Assembly: GCF_042643485.1 (NCBI RefSeq)
Contig: NZ_JBHRSJ010000030.1
Coordinates: 86,125-150,124 of the forward strand
Direction of reading: 5' to 3'
Source of the DNA: Azotobacter bryophylli
GTDB taxonomy: Bacteria; Pseudomonadota; Gammaproteobacteria; Pseudomonadales; Pseudomonadaceae
Length of the DNA: 64,000 bases
Within the stretch, counting starts at the first letter, position 1, and each line of letters starts with the position of its first letter. Below the pieces are notes generated by a model. It worked only from the letters and a program-made list of their open reading frames with translations, was not told the origin of the DNA and did not search any database. The position numbers and the translations under genes are program-made. This document shows, piece after piece, positions 56,108 to 64,000 of this stretch.

Positions 56108-57031
56108 TTACTTGACCAGGGTGCGCCACTCGGCGTGAGCGTCGGTGCGGCCGCTGACCAGATCGAAGTAGGCCTTCTGCAGCTTCTCGGTGACCGGACC
56201 GCGGCGGCCGATGCCGATCTGACGGCCGTCCAGCTCGCGGATCGGGGTGACTTCGGCGGCGGTGCCGGTGAAGAACGCCTCGTCGGCGATGTACACCTCG
56301 TCGCGGGTGATGCGTTTCTCGACCACCGGGATGCCCAGCTCGCCGGCCAGGGTCAGCACGGTGTTGCGGGTGATGCCGTTCAGGCAGGCGGTGACTTCCG
56401 GAGTGTAGATAACGCCGTTCTTGACCACGAACACGTTCTCGCCCGAACCCTCGGCCACGTAGCCTTCCGGATCCAGCAGCAGGGCCTCGTCGGCGCCGGC
56501 AGACACCGCTTCCTGCAGGGCCAGCATCGAGTTGATGTAGTGGCCGCTGGCTTTGGCGCGGGTCATGGAGATGTTGACGTGGTGACGGGTGAAGGAGCTG
56601 GTGCGGATCTTGATGCCCTGCTCCAGCGCTTCCTCGCCCATGTAGGCGCCCCAGTGCCAGGCGGCGACGATCACGTGGACCTTCAGGTTGTCGGCGCGGA
56701 TGCCCATGCCTTCCGAGCCGTAGAAAGCCAGCGGGCGGATGTAGGCGCTGTCCAGGTTGTTCTCGCGCACCGCGGCCTTGGTGGCCTCGTTGATCTCGTC
56801 CTTGGTGAACGGGATCTTCATGCCCATGATGTGCGCCGAGTCAAACAGGCGGTCGGTGTGCGCCTGCAGGCGGAAGATCGCCGTGCCCTGCGGGGTCTTG
56901 TAGGCACGCACGCCTTCGAACACGCCCATACCGTAGTGCAGGCTGTGGGTCAGCACATGAGTGGTCGCATCGCGCCACTGCACCAGTTCGCCGTCGTACC
57001 AGATCACACCATCACGGTCGGCCATCGACAT
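56108..57031 (-). CDS. ilvE: Branched-chain amino-acid aminotransferase
   Basis: A 307-residue class IV PLP enzyme that makes leucine, isoleucine and valine from their keto acids. 'LHYGMGVFEGVRAYKTPQG' (residues 30-48), the cofactor lysine in 'MTRAKASGHYINSM', and 'EGSGENVFVVKNG' are present. Start ATG 57031 gives the Pseudomonas length and N-terminus; 57049 would add six residues. It lies between waaF and glnE as in P. aeruginosa. Confidence 0.96.
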   Translation of the reverse strand: MSMADRDGVIWYDGELVQWRDATTHVLTHSLHYGMGVFEGVRAYKTPQGTAIFRLQAHTDRLFDSAHIMGMKIPFTKDEINEATKAAVRENNLDSAYIRPLAFYGSEGMGIRADNLKVHVIVAAWHWGAYMGEEALEQGIKIRTSSFTRHHVNISMTRAKASGHYINSMLALQEAVSAGADEALLLDPEGYVAEGSGENVFVVKNGVIYTPEVTACLNGITRNTVLTLAGELGIPVVEKRITRDEVYIADEAFFTGTAAEVTPIRELDGRQIGIGRRGPVTEKLQKAYFDLVSGRTDAHAEWRTLVK

Positions 57032-57125
57032 AATTAGCCTGCTCCTCAAGATTTCAATTCGTAAAACGCGTCCAGACCGGGCAGCGCCAACGCCGCCCGC
57101 TGCGACAGGATCGGTTGCCCTGAAT

Positions 57126-60068
57126 TCAGCTCAGCCCAAGTTCCCGCCAGATCCGCATCACCGCCCGGCGTTCGTCGCGGAACTGGTCTCCGCCGACCAC
57201 ACCCGGCTGCTTCTGCAGGGCCAGTCGATGGGCTGCGGCGCGATAGGCCTTGTAGGCCTCCTGCAGCAGATGAACTTCGTCGCCAGCCAGCAGGCCGGCG
57301 TGTGCCAGTCCGTCCAGAATCCGGATGTTATCGGTGTAGCGCAACAGTTCGGGGTGCTGGTGCGACCAGGCGAGGGCCGCATATTGCACCATAAATTCGA
57401 TGTCAACGATACCGCCTGCATCCTGCTTGAGATTGAACGGAACCGCGGGCTCGAAGGCATTCTCCGCGGTGCCGCCGGCACTGGTCGGAGTACCCAGGTT
57501 GTCGCGCATCTTGGCGCGCATCTCGCTGACCTGCCGGCGCAGCTCGGCCAGGTCGCGCGACCGGCCGAGGATCTGCGCGCGCACCCGCTCGAAGGCCGCC
57601 GCCACCCGCGGGCAGCCGACCAGCACCCGCGCCCGCACCAGGGCCTGGTGTTCCCAGGTCCAGGCCTCCTGCTCCTGGTAGCGCTGGAAGGCGGCCAGCG
57701 AGCTGACCAGCAGCCCGGCGTTGCCGCTCGGGCGCAGGCGCATGTCCACCTCGTAGAGCTGACCGGAGGTGGTCTGCACGGTCAGCAGGTGGATGATGCG
57801 CTGGCCCAAACGAGTGAAGAACTGCGCCCCGTCGATCGGCTTGGCGCCGTCGGTCTCGGCCTGCGGATCGCCGTCGTGGATGAACACCAGGTCGAGATCC
57901 GAGCCGTGGCCCAGCTCGATGCCGCCGACCTTACCGTAGCCGACGATGACGAAATCCAGCTCGCAGGCGCTGCCGTCGGCCCGGCGCGGCGCGCCGTAGC
58001 GGGCCGTCGTGTGGCGCCAGGCGAGGGCCAGGACCTGGTCGAGGATAGCCTCGGCCAGCCAGGTCAGGTAGTCGCTGACCTTCATCAACGGCAGGGTGCC
58101 GGCGATCTCCGAGGCGGCCACGCGCAAGCGGTGGGCCAGCTTGAAGTGGCGCAGCACCTCCATCTGCTGCTCCAGGTCCTCTTCCGGGATGCGCATCAGC
58201 CGCTCGCGCAGCTCGGCGGCCAGCTCGTCCTTGCCCGGCGGACTGAACAGCCGGCCCTCGTTGAGCAGCTCGTCGAGCAACAGCGGGAAGCGGGCGATCT
58301 GCTCGGCGATCCAGGGACTGGCGGCGCAAAGGTCGAGCAGGCGCTCGAGAGCGCCGGGGTTTTCCGTGAGCAGCACCAGATAGGCCGAGCGCCGGGCCAC
58401 CGCCTCGACCAGGGGCAGCACCCGCTCCAGCACCAGATCGGGCCTCTCGTGCTCGACCGTCTGCATCAGCAGGCGCGGGACGAAGGCGTCCAGCCGCTCG
58501 CGGCCGATGCGCTGCATGGCCCGCACCTGGGCGCTGTCGCGCAGGCCGGCGAGGTGCTGCCAGGCCTCGCGGGGCTGTGCGAAGCCGGCGTCGGCGAGCT
58601 GCCGGCAGGCCGCCTCCTCGTCGAGGGCATCCTCCCACAGCGGTAGCCACTCGGCGCCCGGCGCCGCTTCGCTCTCCTCGCCCTCCTCGTCCGGCGAGGC
58701 GATGACCTGGCGGAAGTGCCAGTCGATGCGCTCGCGCCACTTCATCAGTCCGGCATGGAAGCTGTCCCAGTCGGGGAAGCCGAGCATGAAGGCGACCCGC
58801 GCCCGGTCGGTCTCGCCGTCCGGCAGCATCTGCGTCTGGCGGTCGGCGATCGCCTGCAGGGCGTGCTCGGTATAGCGCAGGAACTCGTAGCCCTCGTGCA
58901 GCTCGGCGACCACCGCCGGCGGCAGATAGCCCTGCCCCTCAAGGGTGTCCAGCACCTTGAGCAGCGGCCGCTGCTGCAGGCTCAGGTCGCGCCCGCCATG
59001 GATCAGCTGGAAGGCCTGGGCGATGAACTCCACCTCGCGGATGCCGCCGGCACCGAGCTTGATGTTGGCGTCCATACCCTTGCGCCGTACCTCCTGCTGG
59101 ATCAGCTGCTTCATGCTGCGCAGCGCCTCGATGGCGGAGAAGTCCAGGTAGCGCCGGTAGACGAACGGCCGCAGCATCTCCAGCAGCTGCTTGCCGGCGA
59201 CCGGATCGCCGCCCACCACCCGCGCCTTGATCATGGCGTAGCGCTCCCAGTCGCGCCCCTGATCCTGGTAGTACTGCTCCAGGGCGCTGAAGCTGAACAC
59301 CAGCGGACCGGACGAGCCGTAGGGGCGCAGGCGCATATCGACACGGAAGACGAAGCCGTCCACGGTGATCGTGTCCAGGGCCTTGATCAGCTTCTGGCCC
59401 AGACGGGTGAAGAATTCCTGGTTGTCCAGCGAGCGCCGCGTCCCCTCGGTTTCGCCGCCCTCCGGGTAGGCGAAGATCAGGTCGATGTCCGAGGACAGGT
59501 TCAGCTCGCCGGCGCCCAGCTTGCCCATGCCTAGCACGATCAACTGCTGCGGCTGCCCGGAGCGCCGTCCGACGGGGGTGCCGGACTGGGCGCAGAGACC
59601 GGCGTACAGCCACTGGCAGGCCAGATCGATGCAGGCGTCGGCGAGGTCGGATAGATCGCGGCAGGTCTCGCGCAGGTCCGCCAGGCGGTTCACGTCGCGC
59701 CAGACGATGCGCATCTGCTGGCGGTTACGGAAACGCCGCAGACGCCGCGCCAGCTCGTCCTCGCTCCCGCAGCCCTCCAGCGCCGCCGCCAGTTGCCCGC
59801 GCAGCTCGCCGTCGCCCAGGGAGCGCTCCAGTTCGCCGCTCTCCGCCAGTTCCAGGAACAGCTCGGGATCGCGCAGCGCCTGCTCGATGACGAAATCGCT
59901 GGCCGCGCAGACCCGGGCGAAGGCCTGGCGACGCGCTTCGGGCCAGCGGGAAAGAGACGCCGCCGGCTCCCGGTCGAGGCCCGCGACGGCTCGCTCGAAC
60001 TCTGTTTCGGCACGACTGACAAAGGTTTCCAGCGAGGCTGGCAATGTGGCCAGCAGAGGCAGGCTCAT
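57126..60068 (-). CDS. glnE: Bifunctional glutamine synthetase adenylyltransferase/adenylyl-removing enzyme
   Basis: A 980-residue GlnE that adenylylates or deadenylylates glutamine synthetase in response to PII, central to nitrogen control. Two nucleotidyltransferase domains are seen, 'SSDIDLIFAYPEGGETEGTRR' and 'GHGSDLDLVFIHDGDPQAET', each with the (G/S)xD metal pair, joined by a regulatory linker. The open frame extends to 60335 but ATG 60068 gives the normal start. It is divergent from aceE. Confidence 0.97.
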   Translation of the reverse strand: MSLPLLATLPASLETFVSRAETEFERAVAGLDREPAASLSRWPEARRQAFARVCAASDFVIEQALRDPELFLELAESGELERSLGDGELRGQLAAALEGCGSEDELARRLRRFRNRQQMRIVWRDVNRLADLRETCRDLSDLADACIDLACQWLYAGLCAQSGTPVGRRSGQPQQLIVLGMGKLGAGELNLSSDIDLIFAYPEGGETEGTRRSLDNQEFFTRLGQKLIKALDTITVDGFVFRVDMRLRPYGSSGPLVFSFSALEQYYQDQGRDWERYAMIKARVVGGDPVAGKQLLEMLRPFVYRRYLDFSAIEALRSMKQLIQQEVRRKGMDANIKLGAGGIREVEFIAQAFQLIHGGRDLSLQQRPLLKVLDTLEGQGYLPPAVVAELHEGYEFLRYTEHALQAIADRQTQMLPDGETDRARVAFMLGFPDWDSFHAGLMKWRERIDWHFRQVIASPDEEGEESEAAPGAEWLPLWEDALDEEAACRQLADAGFAQPREAWQHLAGLRDSAQVRAMQRIGRERLDAFVPRLLMQTVEHERPDLVLERVLPLVEAVARRSAYLVLLTENPGALERLLDLCAASPWIAEQIARFPLLLDELLNEGRLFSPPGKDELAAELRERLMRIPEEDLEQQMEVLRHFKLAHRLRVAASEIAGTLPLMKVSDYLTWLAEAILDQVLALAWRHTTARYGAPRRADGSACELDFVIVGYGKVGGIELGHGSDLDLVFIHDGDPQAETDGAKPIDGAQFFTRLGQRIIHLLTVQTTSGQLYEVDMRLRPSGNAGLLVSSLAAFQRYQEQEAWTWEHQALVRARVLVGCPRVAAAFERVRAQILGRSRDLAELRRQVSEMRAKMRDNLGTPTSAGGTAENAFEPAVPFNLKQDAGGIVDIEFMVQYAALAWSHQHPELLRYTDNIRILDGLAHAGLLAGDEVHLLQEAYKAYRAAAHRLALQKQPGVVGGDQFRDERRAVMRIWRELGLS

Positions 60069-60157
60069 GGATCTATCCTGTTCGGCGGCACCCTCGCAAT
60101 TCGGCAGGATCGGCGCGAGGCGTGCCCGGAAGTGAAAGGGAGCGATCGATTCGCGAT

Positions 60158-60226
60158 GTAGTTTTGCTACGAAAAATTCCTCCGAAGGGGGCTGAAAAGG
60201 GCGAAGTCTTGTAGTAAAACTACAAG
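60158..60226. promoter_or_regulatory. Pair of related palindromes, candidate operator in the glnE-aceE gap
   Basis: The downstream site 60208-60226 is a perfect inverted repeat CTTGTAGT-AAA-ACTACAAG. The upstream site 60158-60170 reads GTAGTTTTGCTAC, the same GTAGT-N3-RCTAC form with one mismatch. The two start exactly 53 bp apart (about five helical turns). The shape fits FadR-subgroup GntR regulators, which include the pyruvate-responsive PdhR; the actual regulator is not in the window. Confidence 0.6.
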
Positions 60227-60261
60227 CTCGTCGGTTCACCCCCGACAGAGGAATAACAAAC

Positions 60262-60289
60262 CGCGCCCACCCAAAAGGTGGGGCGCGCA
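60262..60289 (+). promoter_or_regulatory. aceE: G+C-rich hairpin in aceE leader
   Basis: CGCGCCCACC and GGTGGGGCGCG flank an AAAA-containing loop about 45 nt before the aceE start, with one bulged G. It could be a leader hairpin or attenuator stem; no T-run follows it, so it is not a simple terminator. Confidence 0.35.
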
Positions 60290-60333
60290 TCCTGGCTACC
60301 GATTCTGGAAGCCTTTCCGCCATGGAGCAAGAC

Positions 60334-62982
60334 ATGCAAGACCTTGACCCCGTCGAAACTCAGGAGTGGCTGGACGCCCTCGAGTCCGTTCTTGAACAGG
60401 AAGGCGAAAACCGCGCCCACTATCTGCTGACCCGGATGGGCGAACTGGCGACCCGCAGCGGCACCGAGCTGCCCTATGCGATCACTACGCCTTACCGCAA
60501 CACCATCCCGGTCGCCCATGAGGCGCAGATGCCCGGTGATCTGTTCATGGAACGCCGCATCCGCTCCCTGGTACGCTGGAACGCGCTGGCCACCGTGATG
60601 CGCGCCAACCTCAAGGACCCGGACCTGGGCGGTCACATCTCCACCTTCGCCTCCAGCGCCACCCTGTACGACATCGGCTTCAACTACTTCTTCAAGGCTC
60701 CCACGGCGGAACACGGCGGCGACCTGATCTACTTCCAGGGCCACGCCTCCCCCGGCGTCTACGCCCGCGCCTTCCTCGAAGGGCGCATCAGCGAAGAGCA
60801 GTTGCAGAACTACCGCCAGGAGGTCGACGGCAACGGCCTGTCGTCCTACCCGCACCCGCACCTGATGCCGGACTTCTGGCAGTTCCCCACCGTCTCCATG
60901 GGCCTCGGTCCGATCCAGGCGATCTACCAGGCGCGCTTCATGAAGTACCTGGAGCACCGCGGCTTCATCCCCGCCGGCCAGCAGAAGGTCTGGTGCTTCC
61001 TCGGCGACGGCGAGTGCGACGAGCCGGAATCCCTCGGCGCCATCGCCCTGGCCGGGCGCGAGCAGCTGGACAACCTGATCTTCGTGGTCAACTGCAACCT
61101 GCAGCGCCTGGACGGCCCGGTGCGCGGCAACGGCAAGATCATCCAGGAACTGGAAGGCGTGTTCCGCGGCGCCCAGTGGAACGTCAACAAGGTGGTATGG
61201 GGCCGTTTCTGGGACCCGCTGTTCGCCAAGGACCATGCCGGCCTGCTGCAGCAGCGCATGGACGAGGTGGTCGACGGCGACTACCAGAACTACAAGGCCA
61301 AGGACGGCGCCTTCGTGCGCAAGCACTTCTTCGGTGCCCGGCCCGAGCTGCTGGAAATGGTCAAGGACATGTCCGACGACGAGATCTGGCGCCTCAACCG
61401 CGGCGGCCACGATCCCTACAAGGTCTATGCGGCCTACCACCAGGCGGTCAACCACAAGGGCCAGCCGACCGTCATCCTGGCCAAGACCATCAAGGGCTAC
61501 GGCACCGGCGCCGGTGAAGCGAAGAACACCGCGCACAACACCAAGAAGGTGGATATCGAGAGCCTGAAGAAATTCCGCGACAAGTTCGACATCCCGCTGA
61601 AGGACGAGGAGCTGGAAGGCCTGCCGTTCTACCGGCCGGACGAGAACAGCCCGGAGATGAAGTACCTGCGCAAGACCCGCGAGAAGCTCGGCGGCTTCGT
61701 GCCGCAGCGCCGCAGCAAGAGCATCAGCATCCCGACCCCGCCGCTGGAATCCCTCAAGGCGCTCCTCGACGGCAGCGGCGACCGCGAGATCTCCACCACC
61801 ATGGCCTTCGTGCGGATCCTCTCGCACCTGGTCAAGGACAAGGAGCTGGGCTCGCGCATCGTTCCGATCATCCCGGACGAGGCCCGCACCTTCGGCATGG
61901 AAGGCATGTTCCGCCAGCTCGGCATCTACTCCTCGGTCGGCCAGCTCTACGAGCCGGTGGACAAGGACCAGGTGATGTTCTACCGCGAGGATAAGAAGGG
62001 CCAGATCCTCGAGGAAGGCATCAACGAGGCCGGCGCCATGTCCAGCTGGATCGCCGCGGCGACCTCCTACAGCAACCACAACCAGCCGATGCTGCCGTTT
62101 TACATCTTCTATTCGATGTTCGGCTTCCAGCGTATCGGCGACCTGGCCTGGGCCGCCGGCGACATCCAGGCGCGCGGCTTCCTGCTAGGCGGCACCGCCG
62201 GACGCACCACCCTCAACGGCGAGGGCCTGCAGCACGAGGACGGCCACAGCCACCTGCTGGCCGCGACCATCCCGAGCTGCCGCAGCTACGATCCGACCTA
62301 CGCCTACGAGCTGGCGGTGATCATCCGCGAAGGCATCCGCCAGATGACCGAAGAACAGAAGAACGTGTTCTTCTACATCACCGTGATGAACGAGAACTAC
62401 ATCCAGCCGGCCATGCCGGAGGGTGTCGAGGAAGGCATCGTCAAGGGCATGTACCTGCTGGAGGAGGACAAGCGGGAAGCCGCCCACCACGTCCAACTGC
62501 TCGGCTCCGGTACCATCCTGCGCGAGGTGCGCGAGGCGGCCAAGCTGCTGCGCGAGCACTACAACGTCGGCGCCGACGTATGGAGCGTCACCAGCTTCAA
62601 CGAGCTGCGCCGCGACGGCCTGGCGGTGGAACACCACAACCGCCTGCATCCGGAGCAGAAGCCGCAGCTGAGCTACGTGGAGCAGTGCCTGTCCGGGCGC
62701 AAGGGCCCGGTGGTCGCCTCCACCGACTACATGAAGCTGTTCGCCGACCAGATCCGCCAGTGGGTCCCGGTCAAGGAATACAAGGTGCTCGGCACCGACG
62801 GCTTCGGCCGCAGCGACAGCCGCAAGAAACTGCGTCACTTCTTCGAAGTGGATCGTTACTGGGTCGCCCTGGCCGCGCTGGAAGCCCTGGCCGAGCGCGG
62901 CGACATCGAGCCCTCGGTGGTGGCCGACGCCATCGCCCGGTTCGGTATCGATCCGAACAAACGCAATCCGCTGGACTGCTAA
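60334..62982 (+). CDS. aceE: Pyruvate dehydrogenase E1 component
   Basis: An 882-residue homodimeric-type E1 that decarboxylates pyruvate with thiamine diphosphate and passes acetyl to E2. The ThDP motif 'GDGECDEPESLGAI' is present, along with 'NEAGAMSSWIAA' and 'LNGEGLQHEDGHSHLLA'. The start is ATG 60334, with GGAG 6 nt upstream, giving the P. aeruginosa length and the N-terminus 'MQDLDPVETQEWLDALE'. An in-frame ATG at 60322 adds four residues. aceF follows after 11 nt with AAGGAGAAG in the gap. Confidence 0.97.
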   Translation: MQDLDPVETQEWLDALESVLEQEGENRAHYLLTRMGELATRSGTELPYAITTPYRNTIPVAHEAQMPGDLFMERRIRSLVRWNALATVMRANLKDPDLGGHISTFASSATLYDIGFNYFFKAPTAEHGGDLIYFQGHASPGVYARAFLEGRISEEQLQNYRQEVDGNGLSSYPHPHLMPDFWQFPTVSMGLGPIQAIYQARFMKYLEHRGFIPAGQQKVWCFLGDGECDEPESLGAIALAGREQLDNLIFVVNCNLQRLDGPVRGNGKIIQELEGVFRGAQWNVNKVVWGRFWDPLFAKDHAGLLQQRMDEVVDGDYQNYKAKDGAFVRKHFFGARPELLEMVKDMSDDEIWRLNRGGHDPYKVYAAYHQAVNHKGQPTVILAKTIKGYGTGAGEAKNTAHNTKKVDIESLKKFRDKFDIPLKDEELEGLPFYRPDENSPEMKYLRKTREKLGGFVPQRRSKSISIPTPPLESLKALLDGSGDREISTTMAFVRILSHLVKDKELGSRIVPIIPDEARTFGMEGMFRQLGIYSSVGQLYEPVDKDQVMFYREDKKGQILEEGINEAGAMSSWIAAATSYSNHNQPMLPFYIFYSMFGFQRIGDLAWAAGDIQARGFLLGGTAGRTTLNGEGLQHEDGHSHLLAATIPSCRSYDPTYAYELAVIIREGIRQMTEEQKNVFFYITVMNENYIQPAMPEGVEEGIVKGMYLLEEDKREAAHHVQLLGSGTILREVREAAKLLREHYNVGADVWSVTSFNELRRDGLAVEHHNRLHPEQKPQLSYVEQCLSGRKGPVVASTDYMKLFADQIRQWVPVKEYKVLGTDGFGRSDSRKKLRHFFEVDRYWVALAALEALAERGDIEPSVVADAIARFGIDPNKRNPLDC

Positions 62983-62993
62983 GGAGAAGCAAC

Positions 62994-64000
62994 GTGAGCG
63001 AACTCATTCGTGTACCCGACATCGGCGGCGAAGGCGAAGTCATCGAACTGCTGATCAAGCCGGGCGACCGGGTCGAAGCCGAGCAGGGACTGCTGGTGCT
63101 GGAATCCGACAAGGCCAGCATGGAAGTCCCCTCGCCGGCCGCCGGCGTGGTGAAGAACATCCTCGCCAAGCTGGGCGACAAGCTCAAACAGGGCGATGCG
63201 ATCATCGAACTGGACAGCGCCAACGGCCAGGCCGCCGCCCCCGAAGCGGTGCCCGCCGCGCCGACCCAGGCGGTCGACGAAGTGGAGGAGCCGACTCCGA
63301 CCGCCCCCGCCGCGACCCCGAGCACTGCCGGCGCGACCCGGGAAGTCCGTGTCCCGGACATCGGCTCGGCCGGCAAGGCGAAGATCATCGAGATCCTGGT
63401 CAAGCCGGGCGATAGCGTCCAGGCCGAGCAGTCGCTGATCACCCTGGAATCGGACAAGGCCAGCATGGAGATCCCCTCGCCAGCCGCCGGCGTGGTGGAG
63501 AGCGTCGCCGCCGCGCTGAACGACGAAGTGGGCACCGGCGACCTGATCCTCACCCTGCGCGACGCCGAAGCAGCGACCGCAGCGCCCGCCGCAGCAGCTC
63601 CGGCTCCATCCCCGGCCGCGAGCCAGCCGGCCAGCCCGGCACCTGCCGCGGCGCCGGCGGCCAGCGCCAGCCAGGAGGTCAAGGTCCCGGACATCGGCTC
63701 GGCCGGCAAGGCCAAGGTCATCGAGGTCCTGGTCAAGCCGGGCGACAGCGTCCAGGCCGAGCAGTCGCTGATCACCCTGGAGTCGGACAAGGCCAGCATG
63801 GAGATCCCCTCGCCGGCCGCCGGCGTGGTGGAAAGCGTCGCCGTCCAGCTGAACGACGAGGTGAGTACTGGCACCCCGATCCTCACCCTGCGTAGCGCCG
63901 GCGCACCGGCGGCGGCAGCGGCGGCAGCTCCGGCCGCCCCCACCCCGACGCCCGCCCCTGCCCAGCCGAGCGCCGCCGCGCCCGCCGCTGCACCGGCCCC
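62994..64000 (+). CDS. aceF: Pyruvate dehydrogenase E2 (dihydrolipoyl acetyltransferase), 3' part beyond window
   Basis: The first ~335 residues of the E2 core protein are visible from GTG 62994, which has AAGGAG 6 nt upstream. Three complete lipoyl domains are seen, with attachment lysines at K40, K155 and K266 in 'ESDKAS', separated by long Ala/Pro linkers. Domains 2 and 3 are nearly identical. Three lipoyl domains is the known A. vinelandii form; P. aeruginosa has two. The peripheral-subunit-binding and catalytic domains lie past the right edge. Confidence 0.97.
   Translation, partial: MSELIRVPDIGGEGEVIELLIKPGDRVEAEQGLLVLESDKASMEVPSPAAGVVKNILAKLGDKLKQGDAIIELDSANGQAAAPEAVPAAPTQAVDEVEEPTPTAPAATPSTAGATREVRVPDIGSAGKAKIIEILVKPGDSVQAEQSLITLESDKASMEIPSPAAGVVESVAAALNDEVGTGDLILTLRDAEAATAAPAAAAPAPSPAASQPASPAPAAAPAASASQEVKVPDIGSAGKAKVIEVLVKPGDSVQAEQSLITLESDKASMEIPSPAAGVVESVAVQLNDEVSTGTPILTLRSAGAPAAAAAAAPAAPTPTPAPAQPSAAAPAAAPA

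Noticed and set aside
55337..57037. 566-residue open frame antisense to waaF and ilvE
   Set aside because: It crosses two unambiguous genes and the gap between them.
60220..62079. 619-residue open frame antisense to aceE
   Set aside because: Shadow frame; it also runs into the aceE leader and candidate operator.

Overview
The window is about 64 kb of high-G+C gammaproteobacterial DNA from the Pseudomonas/Azotobacter group. Gene order follows the Pseudomonas aeruginosa chromosome closely from parC through aceF. The E2 subunit gene aceF, cut by the right edge, encodes three N-terminal lipoyl domains. That is the known arrangement in Azotobacter vinelandii, whereas P. aeruginosa has two, so an Azotobacter relative is my best guess for genus (inference). 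There is one assembly gap of 109 N at 27391-27499. No tRNA, rRNA, CRISPR array or insertion sequence was recognised.

Region 1 (1-17.5 kb) is a type VI secretion system. tssM (cut by the left edge), tssL, tssK and tssJ run leftward. tssB, tssC, hcp, tssE, tssF, tssG, clpV, two AT-rich genes of unknown function, vgrG and a MORN/YwqK-like gene run rightward. A DUF4280 (PAAR-like) gene lies at the right border on the opposite strand. The order matches the H3-type T6SS of P. aeruginosa. The two AT-rich genes between clpV and vgrG are the best candidates for undescribed effector cargo.

Region 2 (17.6-34 kb) is conserved housekeeping: a PqiC-like lipoprotein, parC, a phytase-like esterase, parE, a YqiA-like esterase, cpdA, a DUF1249 gene, nudF and a DUF3298 lipoprotein. 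After the gap come thiC with a TPP riboswitch, waaA, a FAD oxidoreductase overlapping an aldo/keto reductase, and a protein with a degenerate Nudix-like motif.

Region 3 (34-56 kb) is the lipopolysaccharide core locus. It holds hldE, msbA, an SdiA-regulated-family gene, a PIG-L deacetylase, mig-14, several WaaP/InaA-type kinases, a GT-C-type membrane protein, an LPS carbamoyltransferase, and waaP, waaG, waaC and waaF. Between the carbamoyltransferase and the kinases sits a lower-G+C insertion with a sugar aminotransferase, a WecF-like Fuc4NAc transferase and a family 2 glycosyltransferase. No O-antigen ligase gene (waaL) is present where P. aeruginosa carries it.

Region 4 (56-64 kb) holds ilvE, glnE and the divergent pyruvate dehydrogenase genes aceE-aceF. 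The glnE-aceE gap carries two related palindromes spaced 53 bp apart that look like an operator for a GntR-family regulator.
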